Shown here one piece after another: positions 36,019 through 49,300 of a DNA stretch of 58,961 nucleotides; position 1 is the stretch's first letter; the number at the start of each line of letters is the position of its first letter. The notes beneath the pieces are model-generated. The model was not told the DNA's origin and made no database searches. It saw nothing but the letters and a program-made list of their open reading frames with translations. This stretch comes from an uncultured Gammaproteobacteria bacterium. Lineage in GTDB: Bacteria; Pseudomonadota; Gammaproteobacteria; Eutrophobiales; Eutrophobiaceae. Both the position numbers and the translations under genes were made by a program. The DNA lies in contig CALSRS010000002.1 of assembly GCA_943788815.1 (NCBI GenBank), positions 1 to 58,961 on the forward strand. The letters are read 5' to 3'.

Positions 36019-36744
36019 TCAACCCATTTTTTGCATCAGTTTGCTGACGTTATTTAACGATAATAAATGCGCAAAAATCAGTTCCATCTGATCTGATTTC
36101 AGTAAACCGGCAACCTTGTCTTCAGACAATGCCTTGAGCTTTGCACGATTTACACACTGGAAACCGCCTATGGCAAATTTATCACCAGACTGTAATTCCA
36201 CATTAGCCTGCATAGGCTCAAGAATATCCAATGTTTTGAGATTATTACAAAAAGCCGTCGTGATCGTCACATTCTTTTGGTAATCTTCTAAAAAATCAAC
36301 AGCTTGTTTTAAAATGTCTGTTTGCTCACCTTTTTTATCGAACAAAGCCTTACCTTCTTTTGCCGTATTAAAGCCACTGAAACTCTCATCGACACAAACG
36401 GTGAAGTTACCTTCATTAGATTCTGGAGCAGCCAGTATAAATGGATAGCGCCTGGCATATGCAGGAATGTAAGATGCATCCCATTCGCCTTTATCATTTA
36501 CATACAAATTTTGATTTGCTTGCAATCCTAGCAATACGACAGGATATACATTTTCGTTTTCATCCTTACCAAATACTACAACATAGTCTGATACGCATTT
36601 AATAAACTCAATAGCTGCAATATATAAACTATTAGTTTCTGCTGCGAACCCAAACCCATTAACGGGTTCAATATATAATGACTTGTGCTGCTCTTTATTT
36701 AATGGAACAACTTTTTGGTAGAATAGTGGTAATGCTGCTGTCAT
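36019..36744 (-). CDS. SapC-family protein
   Basis: 241 residues matching the SapC family, named after a gene of the Campylobacter fetus S-layer region; molecular function is not established. Features seen are YQKVVPLNKEQHKSL at the N-terminus, FPFILA-like YPFILAAPE, the FTVCVDE segment and LFDKKGEQT. No signal peptide is visible. It lies 21 bp after the small secreted protein gene and in the same direction, so it probably shares a transcript with the giant surface protein. That context supports a role in making, secreting or attaching a surface layer. Confidence 0.85.
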   Translation of the reverse strand: MTAALPLFYQKVVPLNKEQHKSLYIEPVNGFGFAAETNSLYIAAIEFIKCVSDYVVVFGKDENENVYPVVLLGLQANQNLYVNDKGEWDASYIPAYARRYPFILAAPESNEGNFTVCVDESFSGFNTAKEGKALFDKKGEQTDILKQAVDFLEDYQKNVTITTAFCNNLKTLDILEPMQANVELQSGDKFAIGGFQCVNRAKLKALSEDKVAGLLKSDQMELIFAHLLSLNNVSKLMQKMG

Positions 36745-36765
36745 GCTATTTTCCTTTCTTATATT

Positions 36766-37359
36766 TTATTGTGTTTCCGGTATTATAATATTCACACCTG
36801 ATTCTTCATCAAGGCTTAAGTCATCATCAATTATTTCATCATCAACATCTTCAAATAACTGTTGAATTTCTGGTGAGACTTCACTGGCCGCTGCCGCACC
36901 AAATCCAAAAAAGTCGTCAAATCCAAACTCATCTTCCACAACCTCCTCGACCTCAAATTGTGGCATTGTGTTCATTTTATCAAGAATCAAATTATAACTG
37001 TCTCGAATATCAACGTAACTTACCAGGACTTCCTCTAGAGAAGCATCCTGCGCATCTGTATATCTAACACTCAATGCATTTATACGCGTATCAATTGTAG
37101 AAATTAGTTGGCTAATTTCGTCTCTATTGACACTGGCAGAACAGGTTTTAAACAATTCACATTCTACAACAGACAACTGCACTCCCTGCTGGATTGTAGA
37201 AAAGATATCTAACTCATTTTTTAAAATCAACACGTCAGCACCTGCCGCATAATCTTCGTTTAAAATTTGACTATGTGCAGCATTCAACGCAATAAGCATT
37301 ATAAATAGCAAAGTGCATTTTGCTAAGAGATTAATTTTCAACATTCTCAACTTCATCAT
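36766..37359 (-). CDS. Small secreted protein sharing a module with the C-terminus of the giant surface protein
   Basis: 197 residues, no named family recognised. Starts with a signal peptide (hydrophobic core LLFIMLIALNAAHS), so the mature protein is exported. Residues encoded at 37078-37212 align without gaps to the giant protein (37887-38021), 16 of 45 identical, with shared TIxQG, a C-x5-C pair, and VxxxExxxLI then RI. Both continue into a charged helical segment and a Phe/Gly/Asp/Glu-rich stretch (here DEFGFDDFFGF). The C-terminus is very acidic. ATG at 37359 overlaps the giant gene's TGA (TGATG), so translation is coupled; a longer form from TTG at 37368 is less likely. A binding partner, cap or anchor for the giant protein is the simplest idea. 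Confidence 0.8.
   Translation of the reverse strand: MMKLRMLKINLLAKCTLLFIMLIALNAAHSQILNEDYAAGADVLILKNELDIFSTIQQGVQLSVVECELFKTCSASVNRDEISQLISTIDTRINALSVRYTDAQDASLEEVLVSYVDIRDSYNLILDKMNTMPQFEVEEVVEDEFGFDDFFGFGAAAASEVSPEIQQLFEDVDDEIIDDDLSLDEESGVNIIIPETQ
37078..37212 (-). other. Shared C-x5-C module, copy in the small secreted protein
   Basis: 45 codons aligning gap-free with 37887-38021. Key shared residues in order: Leu, Thr-Ile, Gln-Gly, Leu-Ser, Cys-Glu, Cys (five residues after the first Cys), Val, Glu, Leu-Ile, Arg-Ile. Confidence 0.75.
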
Positions 37360-40300
37360 CAATACCAATTATACTCAACCTGCTTCATATACTGGTTGTA
37401 TGAATATAGTTCATTTTCATAACGCGGGAACCTGGATAGTGTTATATCACCGACTTCAGCAACAAAACCAGATCCCAGAGATGCTTGAGTGCCATCAAGT
37501 AATTGCTGAATTTGGCGCTCAATAAACCGAATTTGTTGTTGAGTCGCTCGTATAATCTCATCAATCGCCTCTATCGTAAGCTCAACACCTGTGTTTTCGC
37601 TTAACTGGGCCCTCAGATCGGTGTTCGCTTTCAAGTTCTCTAGCCAATCGATTCTTGCTGCCACCGTGTCGAGGATCGTATTTAAACGTCTGATTTCACC
37701 CGTAGCAAAATCTTCACCAAATTCATCGCCGAAGCCATCATCAAAGTCTTCATCCGCTTCGTAGAATTGCTGCAGTTCTATCTTGTAGTTATTAAAGTTT
37801 TCTAATTCCTGCTCATAACCAGCCAAGAGACTTTCTAATTGTTCTTGATCACGGCCTGCGCCTTCTTCCAGACGTCTCTCCATTTCATCAATTCGTGCCT
37901 CCAGACCTTCAATCAACTCATCCAATTCGGTCTCTGTCACATCAGGGGCACAGCCTTCGATCTCTTCACACTGGGCCAAGGACAATGCAATACCCTGCCC
38001 GATGGTTCCATAAAGAGTGAGGTCTTCTTCAAATAGACCGACATCAATAAATGCGATCTGTTCCAAACCAATAAGGTTACCTAGAATCAGCGTTTGAGCC
38101 TGTACAAAGGTGAGATTATTGAGGTTCAATCCTGTGCCCACGGCAAGACCGTTAAGGAATGGAATGGTCGCGTCAGTAGAATCGATAGGTGTGGCATTTA
38201 ATACACCAAAGGTAGGTGTATTACCTGTTCCTACAACAGCTTGCAGGTTCCCGCCATTAGCATCAACAATGAGATTATTAGCATTTATAATATCATTAGC
38301 GGCCACGAGCAAGACGGATGCACCCTCGATAGTTCCTGGGAAGTATATGCCAGTAATGTCACCTGGCCCGGAGACACCGCCATTTGCATCACCAACCGCT
38401 ATGAGTGATACCTGGTCATTATCCAGCGCATTTTGTGCTCCATTACCCCCTACACCGCCCGAACTAACAACAGAATTGATATCAAGTGAGATATTACTGC
38501 CGAGAAGAGTAATATCTGATCCACTACGAAGTGCAACATTTGCCGCTATAGATAGCAAATCAGTATTTACTGTGACTACTTCTGAACCATTAGAAATCGC
38601 TGGTCGTGTAGGAGTCTCAATAGCACCACCAATAACTAGATGACCCGTAAAATTAGCAAATACGCGTGCATCCAGCAAGCCTGCGCCAGAGCCATTACTG
38701 ATAGTCAGGTTTGAAAGCAATGGTGTCAAAATTTGTAACGCAGCTTCACCTGTTACCTGTGTTCCTGTCAGTAATACTGTATTCGTGCCAGATAACAGAA
38801 CGGTATCTCTCGCTATATTCAGCGCTCCATTAGAACTAAAATCAATATCACCACCGACATTAAAATCTGTTGTCCTCGCGGCATCCGGCACAGGACTCAA
38901 AGAGGTCGTTACTGCATTGGTAATTAAATTACCATTAATATCCATCCAATCAAGGGTTAATGTATTTGTATCTGTTAAAGCAACATTATTTCCATTTAAT
39001 ACAGAGACCCGACCACTAAAATCATTAGCAGCATTGGTTAATGTAATATCATTGTTGTTGCCTACCGTAATTCCAGTCGTACCCGAAACTGATATTGAGC
39101 CACTTTGTGTAACTGTACCGCTCTCCACAACCAGATCGCCATTAATGTTAGATGTACCAAATTCAAGATTATCCGTATCAACCAGGGTTACATTACCGGT
39201 ATTGCTCAGAACCAGTGTATTAAAATCATTACTGGCTGAATCCAGGATAATATCATTGCCACCAGAACTGATAGTTGTTACACCGGTTATTGAAACAGTG
39301 CCACTGTCCGTTATTGCACCATTATTAACCAGGGTGGCATTGCCTATGGTATTAAACTGAACCAGATCCAGGGAGCCACTATTATTCATGCTGACATTAC
39401 CACCGGCAATGAGATTTAGATTATCAATAACAGTATCGACATGAGCGGTTCCGCCTATCCCTTCACTGGCTGTTATGTTGAGGGTGGTGGCAGTAATATC
39501 CACGATCAGGTCTGGATTAGTTTGTTCATCATCTATGGCCCCGGCTACCGTGATGGTCACTGTATCACCATCAGCCGAGATACCATTGTTACTGATTAAC
39601 AGATCAGCGCCGACCCCACCGTTATTGCTGATAGTGATGCCCCCGGTCGTGGTAGAGACTGAATTTAGCGTCAGAGACTGATTGCCGTTCTGGGTCAGTG
39701 AAATGGCCCCTGTGCCGGTAGTCATAGATTGGACAGTCACCGCTTCGGCAGCAGTAATCACGATACCAATATTACCGTTCGTCGTGTTCGTATTCAGGAG
39801 ATCAATATCGCTGGTATTGATGGCGACATCGTTACCAATGCCTGTTGTGGCATCAATCGTCAGATCGTCTCCAATGATATGAGGCCCTGTGCCAATAGCG
39901 TTAACTGATCCTGCATTGGTATCAATAATTATATCGCCTAATGCCAGGGCATTTATTAGATCGATCACAATATTGCCCGTGGTTGTGCTAATCGAAATAT
40001 CATTGGCATCATTGTCCGTGGTTGAGACCACGTTGGTGGCAGTAATGGCACCACCTGCCGTCACCGTGATCGCACCGTTACTGCTGGTAACATTCGTCAG
40101 GGTAATGGCATTGGTCTCATTGATATCGATTGCGCCCGCCGCACTCGTCGTCGCCGTCAAACTGACTATGTTGGTATCCAGACTGATACCGCCACCGGCT
40201 GTGGCCGTCAACACCTGCGCCGTCACGTCAGTGGTAGCATCACCATCGGTAATGGCGCCACTTGCGACCAGATTCACATCACCTGCTGTTGTCCCGGCAT

Positions 40301-43300
40301 TGACCACACCTACCGCAATCGCACCACCGGTACTGGTAATACTGATGTCATTGGCATCATTGTCCGTGGTTGAGACCACGTTGCTGGCAGTAATGGCACC
40401 ACCTGCCGTCACCGTGATCGCACCGTTTGCGGTAATCATATTTTCCAGAACCACAGCATTTGATTCTTCTATTACAATAACACCAGCTGTACTTGTATTA
40501 GCAACTATCTGGTTTACCGTTGTATCCAGATCAACTCCACTTCCAGATTCTGCTTCAAATTCATCCGCAACAATATTTATTGCAAGTCCATTAATATCTG
40601 TAATGGCCAGATCTGCTTCTAATCTAACATCACCACTATTACCACCTGTACTTACATTACCTACATTGATATTTCCTGTGTCACTGATTAATTCGATGTC
40701 ATTTGTATCCGTATCCGTTAATGACTGAACGTCTGTCGCGATAATCGCCCCCCCGGCAACAATGGTTATGGCGCCGTTACTGGTATCCACGTCCGTCAGG
40801 GTGATGGCATTGGTCTCATTGATATCGATTGCACCTGCCGCACTGATGGAGGCATTCAAACTTGAGATAGTCGTGTCCAGGCTGATTCCACCGGCCGCAT
40901 CCACGGTCAGAATATTACCGGTTATATTCACTGTTCCACCGTTTGCATCTGTTATGGCTGCAGTTGAATCCAAGGTTACATTACCACCACCAGCATTGAT
41001 TACCCCCGCTGGCAGTGAATTAATAGAATCTATTTGTATATTGGCGTTATCTGCCGTCGTATCCGCGTTCAGGGCAGTGCTCCCCGTCACGTCCACTACC
41101 TGGGAATTACCAATGCCTCCTGATGTTGCTTCCAGGTTTATCGTGCCGCCCACGACATCCGCCACACCATCATCTACATCACTGTCGATGTCACCCGCCG
41201 AGGTGATATTCACGGTCCCAGTTCCAGCTCCGACCAGGTCGACCGTAATATCACCGGTAGTCACCGTTTCAATATCGATCTGGTTGTTGTTTGCGGTATT
41301 CACCGCCACTGCATTGATGTCTGCACCCGTCACGAGTACATCTATCGTTCCATTTGCCGCATCCACGTCCGTCAGGGTGCTGCCCGTTACCGCCATCAAT
41401 TCCACGTTCCCCGCGGGATTTGCCTGGATACTGCTGAAATCCACGGCACCAACACCGGCCGCAGTGCCGCCCAGACTGTTAAGGAAAATACCGCCAGAGC
41501 TGGTATTCGTGGCTGTAACAGTTGAAGTGATCGCTTCAAGTTTGCCGTTTGTACCCGTTGATCCGATCCCCGTCACAGCCGTCAGGGTCACCGCGCTGCC
41601 AAACAGGTCATTTGCCGTGCCATTGTCTTGATCGGTCATGTTCCCAGTCGAAGCCAGTGTAATCATTCCACCAGCCGCATCCACCAGGCCTATGGGGAGG
41701 TTGCCTATGGAATCAATCAGAATATTACTCCCGTCAGCACTGGAATCAGCATCAAATCGCGTTGATGCCGTGACATCCACCACGCCACCGCCGGTACCAA
41801 TACCACCTACCAGCGCATCTAAGATAATGATGCCACCCTCTACGTCAGCAATGCCATTATCCACCGCCGTAATATCACCGGTTGAATTGAGGGTAACATT
41901 CCCTCCCCCTGCATTAACCAACCCCAATCGCAAATCACCTATGGAATCAATCAGGATATTTCCATCATCACCCGCATCCGTGTCCGCATTCAGGGCCGTC
42001 GTCGCCGTCACGTCTACCACCGAGCCAGTACCAATACCACCCACCGCCGCGGTTAAATTAATCGTCGCACCGGTCACATCCGCTACGCCGTCATTGGTCG
42101 TGCTGTTAATCGCACCCCCGGCATCCAGCGTCACATCACCCAGCGTCGCGTCTGCATCGGTCACCGTAATCGTACCACCCGCATTCACAATAATGTCATC
42201 CGCTGCCGCACCGTCAGAGACCACCGAGGTCAAGGTGATCGCATCCGTCTCATCTAATTCTATGGTCCCCGTCGCACTCGTCGTTGCACTCACACTCGTC
42301 AATGCCGTCTCCAGCGCATTACTGTCGCCAATCCCTCCGGCCGCCGTTAACGTGCCAACGCCACCTGCCAGGTTATTGCCTGCTGTATCGTTATTGGCAT
42401 CACTCATATTCCCCGTGGAATCAATCGTGATATTTCCCGCACCGGCTGTGACCGCACCTAATGGCAGATTGCCAATCGAATCAATCAGGATATTACCGTC
42501 ATCACCCGCATTCGTGTCCGCATTCAAGGCCGTGCTTGCCGTTACATCCACCACCGAGGTATTACCAATCCCGCCGGATGCAGCGACAAGGCTAATGGTA
42601 CCGCCTGTAATATCTGCTGTGCCATCATTAGTAATACTGTCAATATCTGCAGATGAATTGATTACTATGGCACTTGTTGCATCACTGTTATTTACGAATC
42701 CAATCGCCAGACCATCAGCGGTATCACCATCAGTTTCATTAATCTGTATATCACTGGAACTGCTGTTATCTGCTGATAATCGTGTGGCATCGAGGTCAAT
42801 TGCTGTCGTTTCAGCTGGTATGCCCGTACCTGCACCGATACCCGTGGCTGCATTGAGGACTACAGCATAGGCCTGCACATCCTCAATATTATCGTTACCA
42901 CCATCTACAATCTCATCATTGGTACTATCCAGAGTAACCGTATCATTTATGGTGTCTGCTTCAACCACGGCGTTAAGGATAATCGCACCTGTGGTCGCCG
43001 CACCATTGTGCGTGACAGTGATATCACCGTCTGCCGTCAACAGGCCATAGCCATCCGCTGTAGCATCGAGGTCTGAAATATTCAGATCAGTATTTCCAGT
43101 CTGAGTATACGTCAGGGTATTTGTGCCACTGATGGCTATATCAATATTAGCCACGTTCATGCCGGTAAAGGTTTCACTCGCGGCTGATTTTGCCAGGAAG
43201 TTGGTTGCGGCCAGTGAATTGCCATTCACCAGGTTAGCAGCTTCCATGCGCAGGGTATTCAAGGTCAACCCATCGGACACCGTTACCGTGCCAGGGGCAA

Positions 43301-46300
43301 TCAATCCCAGATGGTCGTTTGAGTCTACCGCCGTATTGTCCACCGCCAGTACGCTACCATCCAGGTCGCCATTATCCTTAACGATAAAGACAAAGGCTGA
43401 ATCAGCCCCTGAGGTCGAATCCGGCGTATTCAGATCCGAGATCGTTAGTGTCCCTGCACCACTGGTATCGTTTATTGCAATGTCACCAGCCGGTGTTCCA
43501 TCTGCTTCACCCGTCACTGTCAATGTAATACTGCCCAGTTGTACTTCAATGAAGTCTGTCGCCCCAAGCGACAGTACCCCAGTCGTATCGGCCACATCGC
43601 CAATATTCGCACCTGCCTGTAGCGTAGCACTTACACCCACCAGGTCATCATTGTCTGTAGTCTCGTTATCAACGATATTACGACCTGCTGTCAGATTAAT
43701 CGCGTTACTCGCCGTCACGATGCCATCGTTGCCCGTATCCCCCAGTAACACATCCGATGTGACACCACCTGCCGTCAATGTGACGTCATCATCAGCCCCA
43801 GCACCATCGTCATTACTGCTATCAACCGCATATACCGTCAGTGAGCCATTCGTTGTAGAAATATCAATATCTCCATCAAAGGTGCTCGCCGAGGTCACTG
43901 TCACTGCAGTGGCCTCATCAATATAGATGTCACCAGCGTTAGTGTCCGTATTGGCACTTAAAGTCACCGCCTCCGTATCGATCGCCTGCCCCGTCGCACC
44001 AATCGCCGTTGCTGCATCCAGGTCCAGAACATTGCCAGTAATAAGGTCACTACCCTCTGCCGTCGCATCCGTAATCGAGCCCGCTATCGCATCCAGCGTC
44101 ACATCACCCGCAGGACCCGCAACTATCACACCTATTTCAAGATCACCCGTTGTACTGCTTATCGTAATGTCGTCCACTGTGGCACCCTGAGTCGTGAGAC
44201 TGCGTAAAATCGCCCCATCAGATTCCAGGATATTAATAACACCCGTGCTGGACAGCTCCGCGCTCAGATCGGCCACCTGTGTCTCAATAGCGTTACCTGT
44301 GCCGATTCCATCATCGGCATGCAGACTGATCTGGGCAACTGCGGTATTGGCTATAACATCAACCGCCGTATCACCACCATCTAAAATGGAACCCGAGGCC
44401 GAATCGATATCTATGGCGGTAATACTGGTGCTGTTAGTTGCCACGATGCTACCCAGCGTGATATTACCGTCGGCGTCGATATCAATCGTACCGCCGGTGG
44501 CTGTAATAATCGCAGAATCTGCCCCGGTATCCGTCATCGTAATCACCTGACCCGCTGCCGTCGCCTGTACCGATATATCTCCGGAAACCGACGTTATATC
44601 ACCGGTTTCTGCAAGGAGGACTCCACCGTATATCGACACCAGACTGATCTGCCCTAATATCGTATCCACAGTGTCGTTAATATTCAGGTTACCACCTGAA
44701 CCCCATGTCTGTAGCAGGATACTGCCAGATGCAGCACCAGCCCCGGTTGCATTGATCCCACCACCTGCTGCCTGAATCGTCAGGTCGCCATCATCAACAG
44801 CTATAACTATCGAATCACCAGCATCATCTGTCTGGCTAACCTGTACAACCAGCAGATCAGATGAAGGCGTAATTTGCCCCAACTGGATATGACCATCACC
44901 GTTATTGGTCGCACTGACACTGACAACATCAAGATCAATAGCCTCTCTTTCCAGCGCGCCGGTACCGGAACCAATGCCTGTAACAGCGGTTAAAGTCGCG
45001 GTGCCATTTGCGGTAATATCTGTATCACCCAATGCATCATCGTCATCAATAATTCCACCGGCTGCATTCAATATCACATCGTTGGCAGAATTGATTTCAC
45101 CATTCAGGGTATTTGCAGAATCGCCAAAAATGATGTCTCCACCAGATGATGTGACTATATCAACATCATTGCTGACGCCAACTGAATCAACATTAAGGAT
45201 TCGCACATCACCACCCGCATCCACATCAATGGCACCGTCTGTGGTGGTCACGGAAGTTAAGGTAATGGCATCGGTCTCATTCAAACCAATATCGCCCGCC
45301 GCACTGGTGTTGGCCGTGATGCTGTCTACTGCCGTGTCTATCTGAACTACTGTGCCACCTGTGCCACCAATGGCGCCGCCAGCATCCAAATCCGCACTCA
45401 CGGCACTAATATCCACATTGTCCGCATTATCATCGTCCACAATGGCGCCGGCTGCATTAATAATTGCCGCATTGTCCGCCGTCACCGTACCTGCAAAGGT
45501 CGCACCGTCACCAAAGGTAATGTTGCCTGAGGAAGTTGTGATGGTTACGTCGTGGGTCTCGTCATTACCCGTATCAGCCGAAGTGACTGTTTGAATAATC
45601 ACCGCACCACCCGCATCCACATCAATGGCGCCGTCTGTGGTAGTCACGGAAGTTAAGGTAATGGCATCGGTCTCATTCAAACCAATATCGCCCGCCGCAC
45701 TGGTGTTGGCCGTGATGCTGTCTACTGCCGTGTCAATCTGAACTACTGTGCCACCTGTGCCACCAATGGCGCCGCCAGCATCCAAATCCGTACTCACGGC
45801 ACTAATATCCACATTGTCCGCATTATCATCGTCCACAATGGCGCCGGCTGCATTAATAATTGCCGCATTGTCCGCCGTCACCGTACCTGCAAAGGTCGCA
45901 CCGTCACCAAAGGTAATGTTGCCTGAGGAAGTTGTGATGGTTACGTCGTGGGTCTCGTCATTACCCGTATCAGCCGAAGTGACTGTTTGAATAATCACCG
46001 CACCACCCGCATCCACATCAATGGCGCCGTCTGTGGTAGTCACGGAAGTTAAGGTAATGGCATCGGTCTCATTCAAACCAATATCGCCCGCCGCACTGGT
46101 GTTGGCCGTGATGCTGTCTACTGCCGTGTCAATCTGAACTACTGTGCCACCTGTGCCACCAATGGCGCCGCCAGCATCCAAATCCGTACTCACGGCACTA
46201 ATATCCACATTGTCCGCATTATCATCGTCCACAATGGCGCCGGCTGCATTAATAATTGCCGCATTGTCCGCCGTCACCGTACCTGCAAAGGTCGCACCGT

Positions 46301-49300
46301 CACCAAAGGTAATGTTGCCTGAGGAAGTTGTGATGGTTACGTCGTGGGTCTCGTCATTACCCGTATCAGCCGAAGTGACTGTTTGAATAATCACCGCACC
46401 ACCCGCATCCACATCAATGGCGCCGTCTGTGGTAGTCACGGAAGTTAAGGTAATGGCATCGGTCTCATTCAAACCAATATCGCCCGCCGCACTGGTGTTG
46501 GCCGTGATGCTGTCTACTGCCGTGTCAATCTGAACTACTGTGCCACCTGTGCCACCAATGGCGCCGCCAGCATCCAAATCCGTACTCACGGCACTAATAT
46601 CCACATTGTCCGCATTATCATCGTCCACAATGGCGCCGGCTGCATTAATAATTGCCGCATTGTCCGCCGTCACCGTACCTGCAAAGGTCGCACCGTCACC
46701 AAAGGTAATGTTGCCTGAGGAAGTTGTGATGGTTACGTCGTGGGTCTCGTCATTACCCGTATCAGCCGAAGTGACTGTTTGAATAATCACCGCACCACCC
46801 GCATCCACATCAATGGCGCCGTCTGTGGTAGTCACGGAAGTTAAGGTAATGGCATCGGTCTCATTCAAACCAATATCGCCCGCCGCACTGGTGTTGGCCG
46901 TGATGCTGTCTACTGCCGTGTCAATCTGAACTACTGTGCCACCTGTGCCACCAATGGCGCCGCCAGCATCCAAATCCGTACTCACGGCACTAATATCCAC
47001 ATTGTCCGCATTATCATCGTCCACAATGGCGCCGGCTGCATTAATAATTGCCGCATTGTCCGCCGTCACCGTACCTGCAAAGGTCGCACCGTCACCAAAG
47101 GTAATGTTGCCTGAGGAAGTTGTGATGGTTACGTCGTGGGTCTCGTCATTACCCGTATCAGCCGAAGTGACTGTTTGAATAATCACCGCACCACCCGCAT
47201 CCACATCAATGGCGCCGTCTGTGGTAGTCACGGAAGTTAAGGTAATGGCATCGGTCTCATTCAAACCAATATCGCCCGCCGCACTGGTGTTGGCCGTGAT
47301 GCTGTCTACTGCCGTGTCAATCTGAACTACTGTGCCACCTGTGCCACCAATGGCGCCGCCAGCATCCAAATCCGTACTCACGGCACTAATATCCACATTG
47401 TCCGCATTATCATCGTCCACAATGGCGCCGGCTGCATTAATAATTGCCGCATTGTCCGCCGTCACCGTACCTGCAAAGGTCGCACCGTCACCAAAGGTAA
47501 TGTTGCCTGAGGAAGTTGTGATGGTTACGTCGTGGGTCTCGTCATTACCCGTATCAGCCGAAGTGACTGTTTGAATAATCACCGCACCACCCGCATCCAC
47601 ATCAATGGCGCCGTCTGTGGTAGTCACGGAAGTTAAGGTAATGGCATCGGTCTCATTCAAACCAATATCGCCCGCCGCACTGGTGTTGGCCGTGATGCTG
47701 TCTACTGCCGTGTCAATCTGAACTACTGTGCCACCTGTGCCACCAATGGCGCCGCCAGCATCCAAATCCGTACTCACGGCACTAATATCCACATTGTCCG
47801 CATTATCATCGTCCACAATGGCGCCGGCTGCATTAATAATTGCCGCATTGTCCGCCGTCACCGTACCTGCAAAGGTCGCACCGTCACCAAAGGTAATGTT
47901 GCCTGAGGAAGTTGTGATGGTTACGTCGTGGGTCTCGTCATTACCCGTATCAGCCGAAGTGACTGTTTGAATAATCACCGCACCACCCGCATCCACATCA
48001 ATGGCGCCGTCTGTGGTAGTCACGGAAGTTAAGGTAATGGCATCGGTCTCATTCAAACCAATATCGCCCGCCGCACTGGTGTTGGCCGTGATGCTGTCTA
48101 CTGCCGTGTCAATCTGAACTACTGTGCCACCTGTGCCACCAATGGCGCCGCCAGCATCCAAATCCGTACTCACGGCACTAATATCCACATTGTCCGCATT
48201 ATCATCGTCCACAATGGCGCCGGCTGCATTAATAATTGCCGCATTGTCCGCCGTCACCGTACCTGCAAAGGTCGCACCGTCACCAAAGGTAATGTTGCCT
48301 GAGGAAGTTGTGATGGTTACGTCGTGGGTCTCGTCATTACCCGTATCAGCCGAAGTGACTGTTTGAATAATCACCGCACCACCCGCATCCACATCAATGG
48401 CGCCGTCTGTGGTAGTCACGGAAGTTAAGGTAATGGCATCGGTCTCATTCAAACCAATATCGCCCGCCGCACTGGTGTTGGCCGTGATGCTGTCTACTGC
48501 CGTGTCAATCTGAACTACTGTGCCACCTGTGCCACCAATGGCGCCGCCAGCATCCAAATCCGTACTCACGGCACTAATATCCACATTGTCCGCATTATCA
48601 TCGTCCACAATGGCGCCGGCTGCATTAATAATTGCCGCATTGTCCGCCGTCACCGTACCTGCAAAGGTCGCACCGTCACCAAAGGTAATGTTGCCTGAGG
48701 AAGTTGTGATGGTTACGTCGTGGGTCTCGTCATTACCCGTATCAGCCGAAGTGACTGTTTGAATAATCACCGCACCACCCGCATCCACATCAATGGCGCC
48801 GTCTGTGGTAGTCACGGAAGTTAAGGTAATGGCATCGGTCTCATTCAAACCAATATCGCCCGCCGCACTGGTGTTGGCCGTGATGCTGTCTACTGCCGTG
48901 TCAATCTGAACTACTGTGCCACCTGTGCCACCAATGGCGCCGCCAGCATCCAAATCCGTACTCACGGCACTAATATCCACATTGTCCGCATTATCATCGT
49001 CCACAATGGCGCCGGCTGCATTAATAATTGCCGCATTGTCCGCCGTCACCGTACCTGCAAAGGTCGCACCGTCACCAAAGGTAATGTTGCCTGAGGAAGT
49101 TGTGATGGTTACGTCGTGGGTCTCGTCATTACCCGTATCAGCCGAAGTGACTGTTTGAATAATCACCGCACCACCCGCATCCACATCAATGGCGCCGTCT
49201 GTCGTTGTCACCGATGTTAATGTGATCGTGTCGGTTTCATCAATCACGATATCGCCGGATGTGGTCGTGGACGCGACTAAGTTTGTTGCTGAAGTCTCAA

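Noticed and set aside
38110-45594. Long plus-strand open frames (up to about 410 codons) opposite the giant gene
   Set aside because: They are antisense to a clear coding frame, lack family features, and arise because the GC-rich repetitive codons leave few stops on the other strand.
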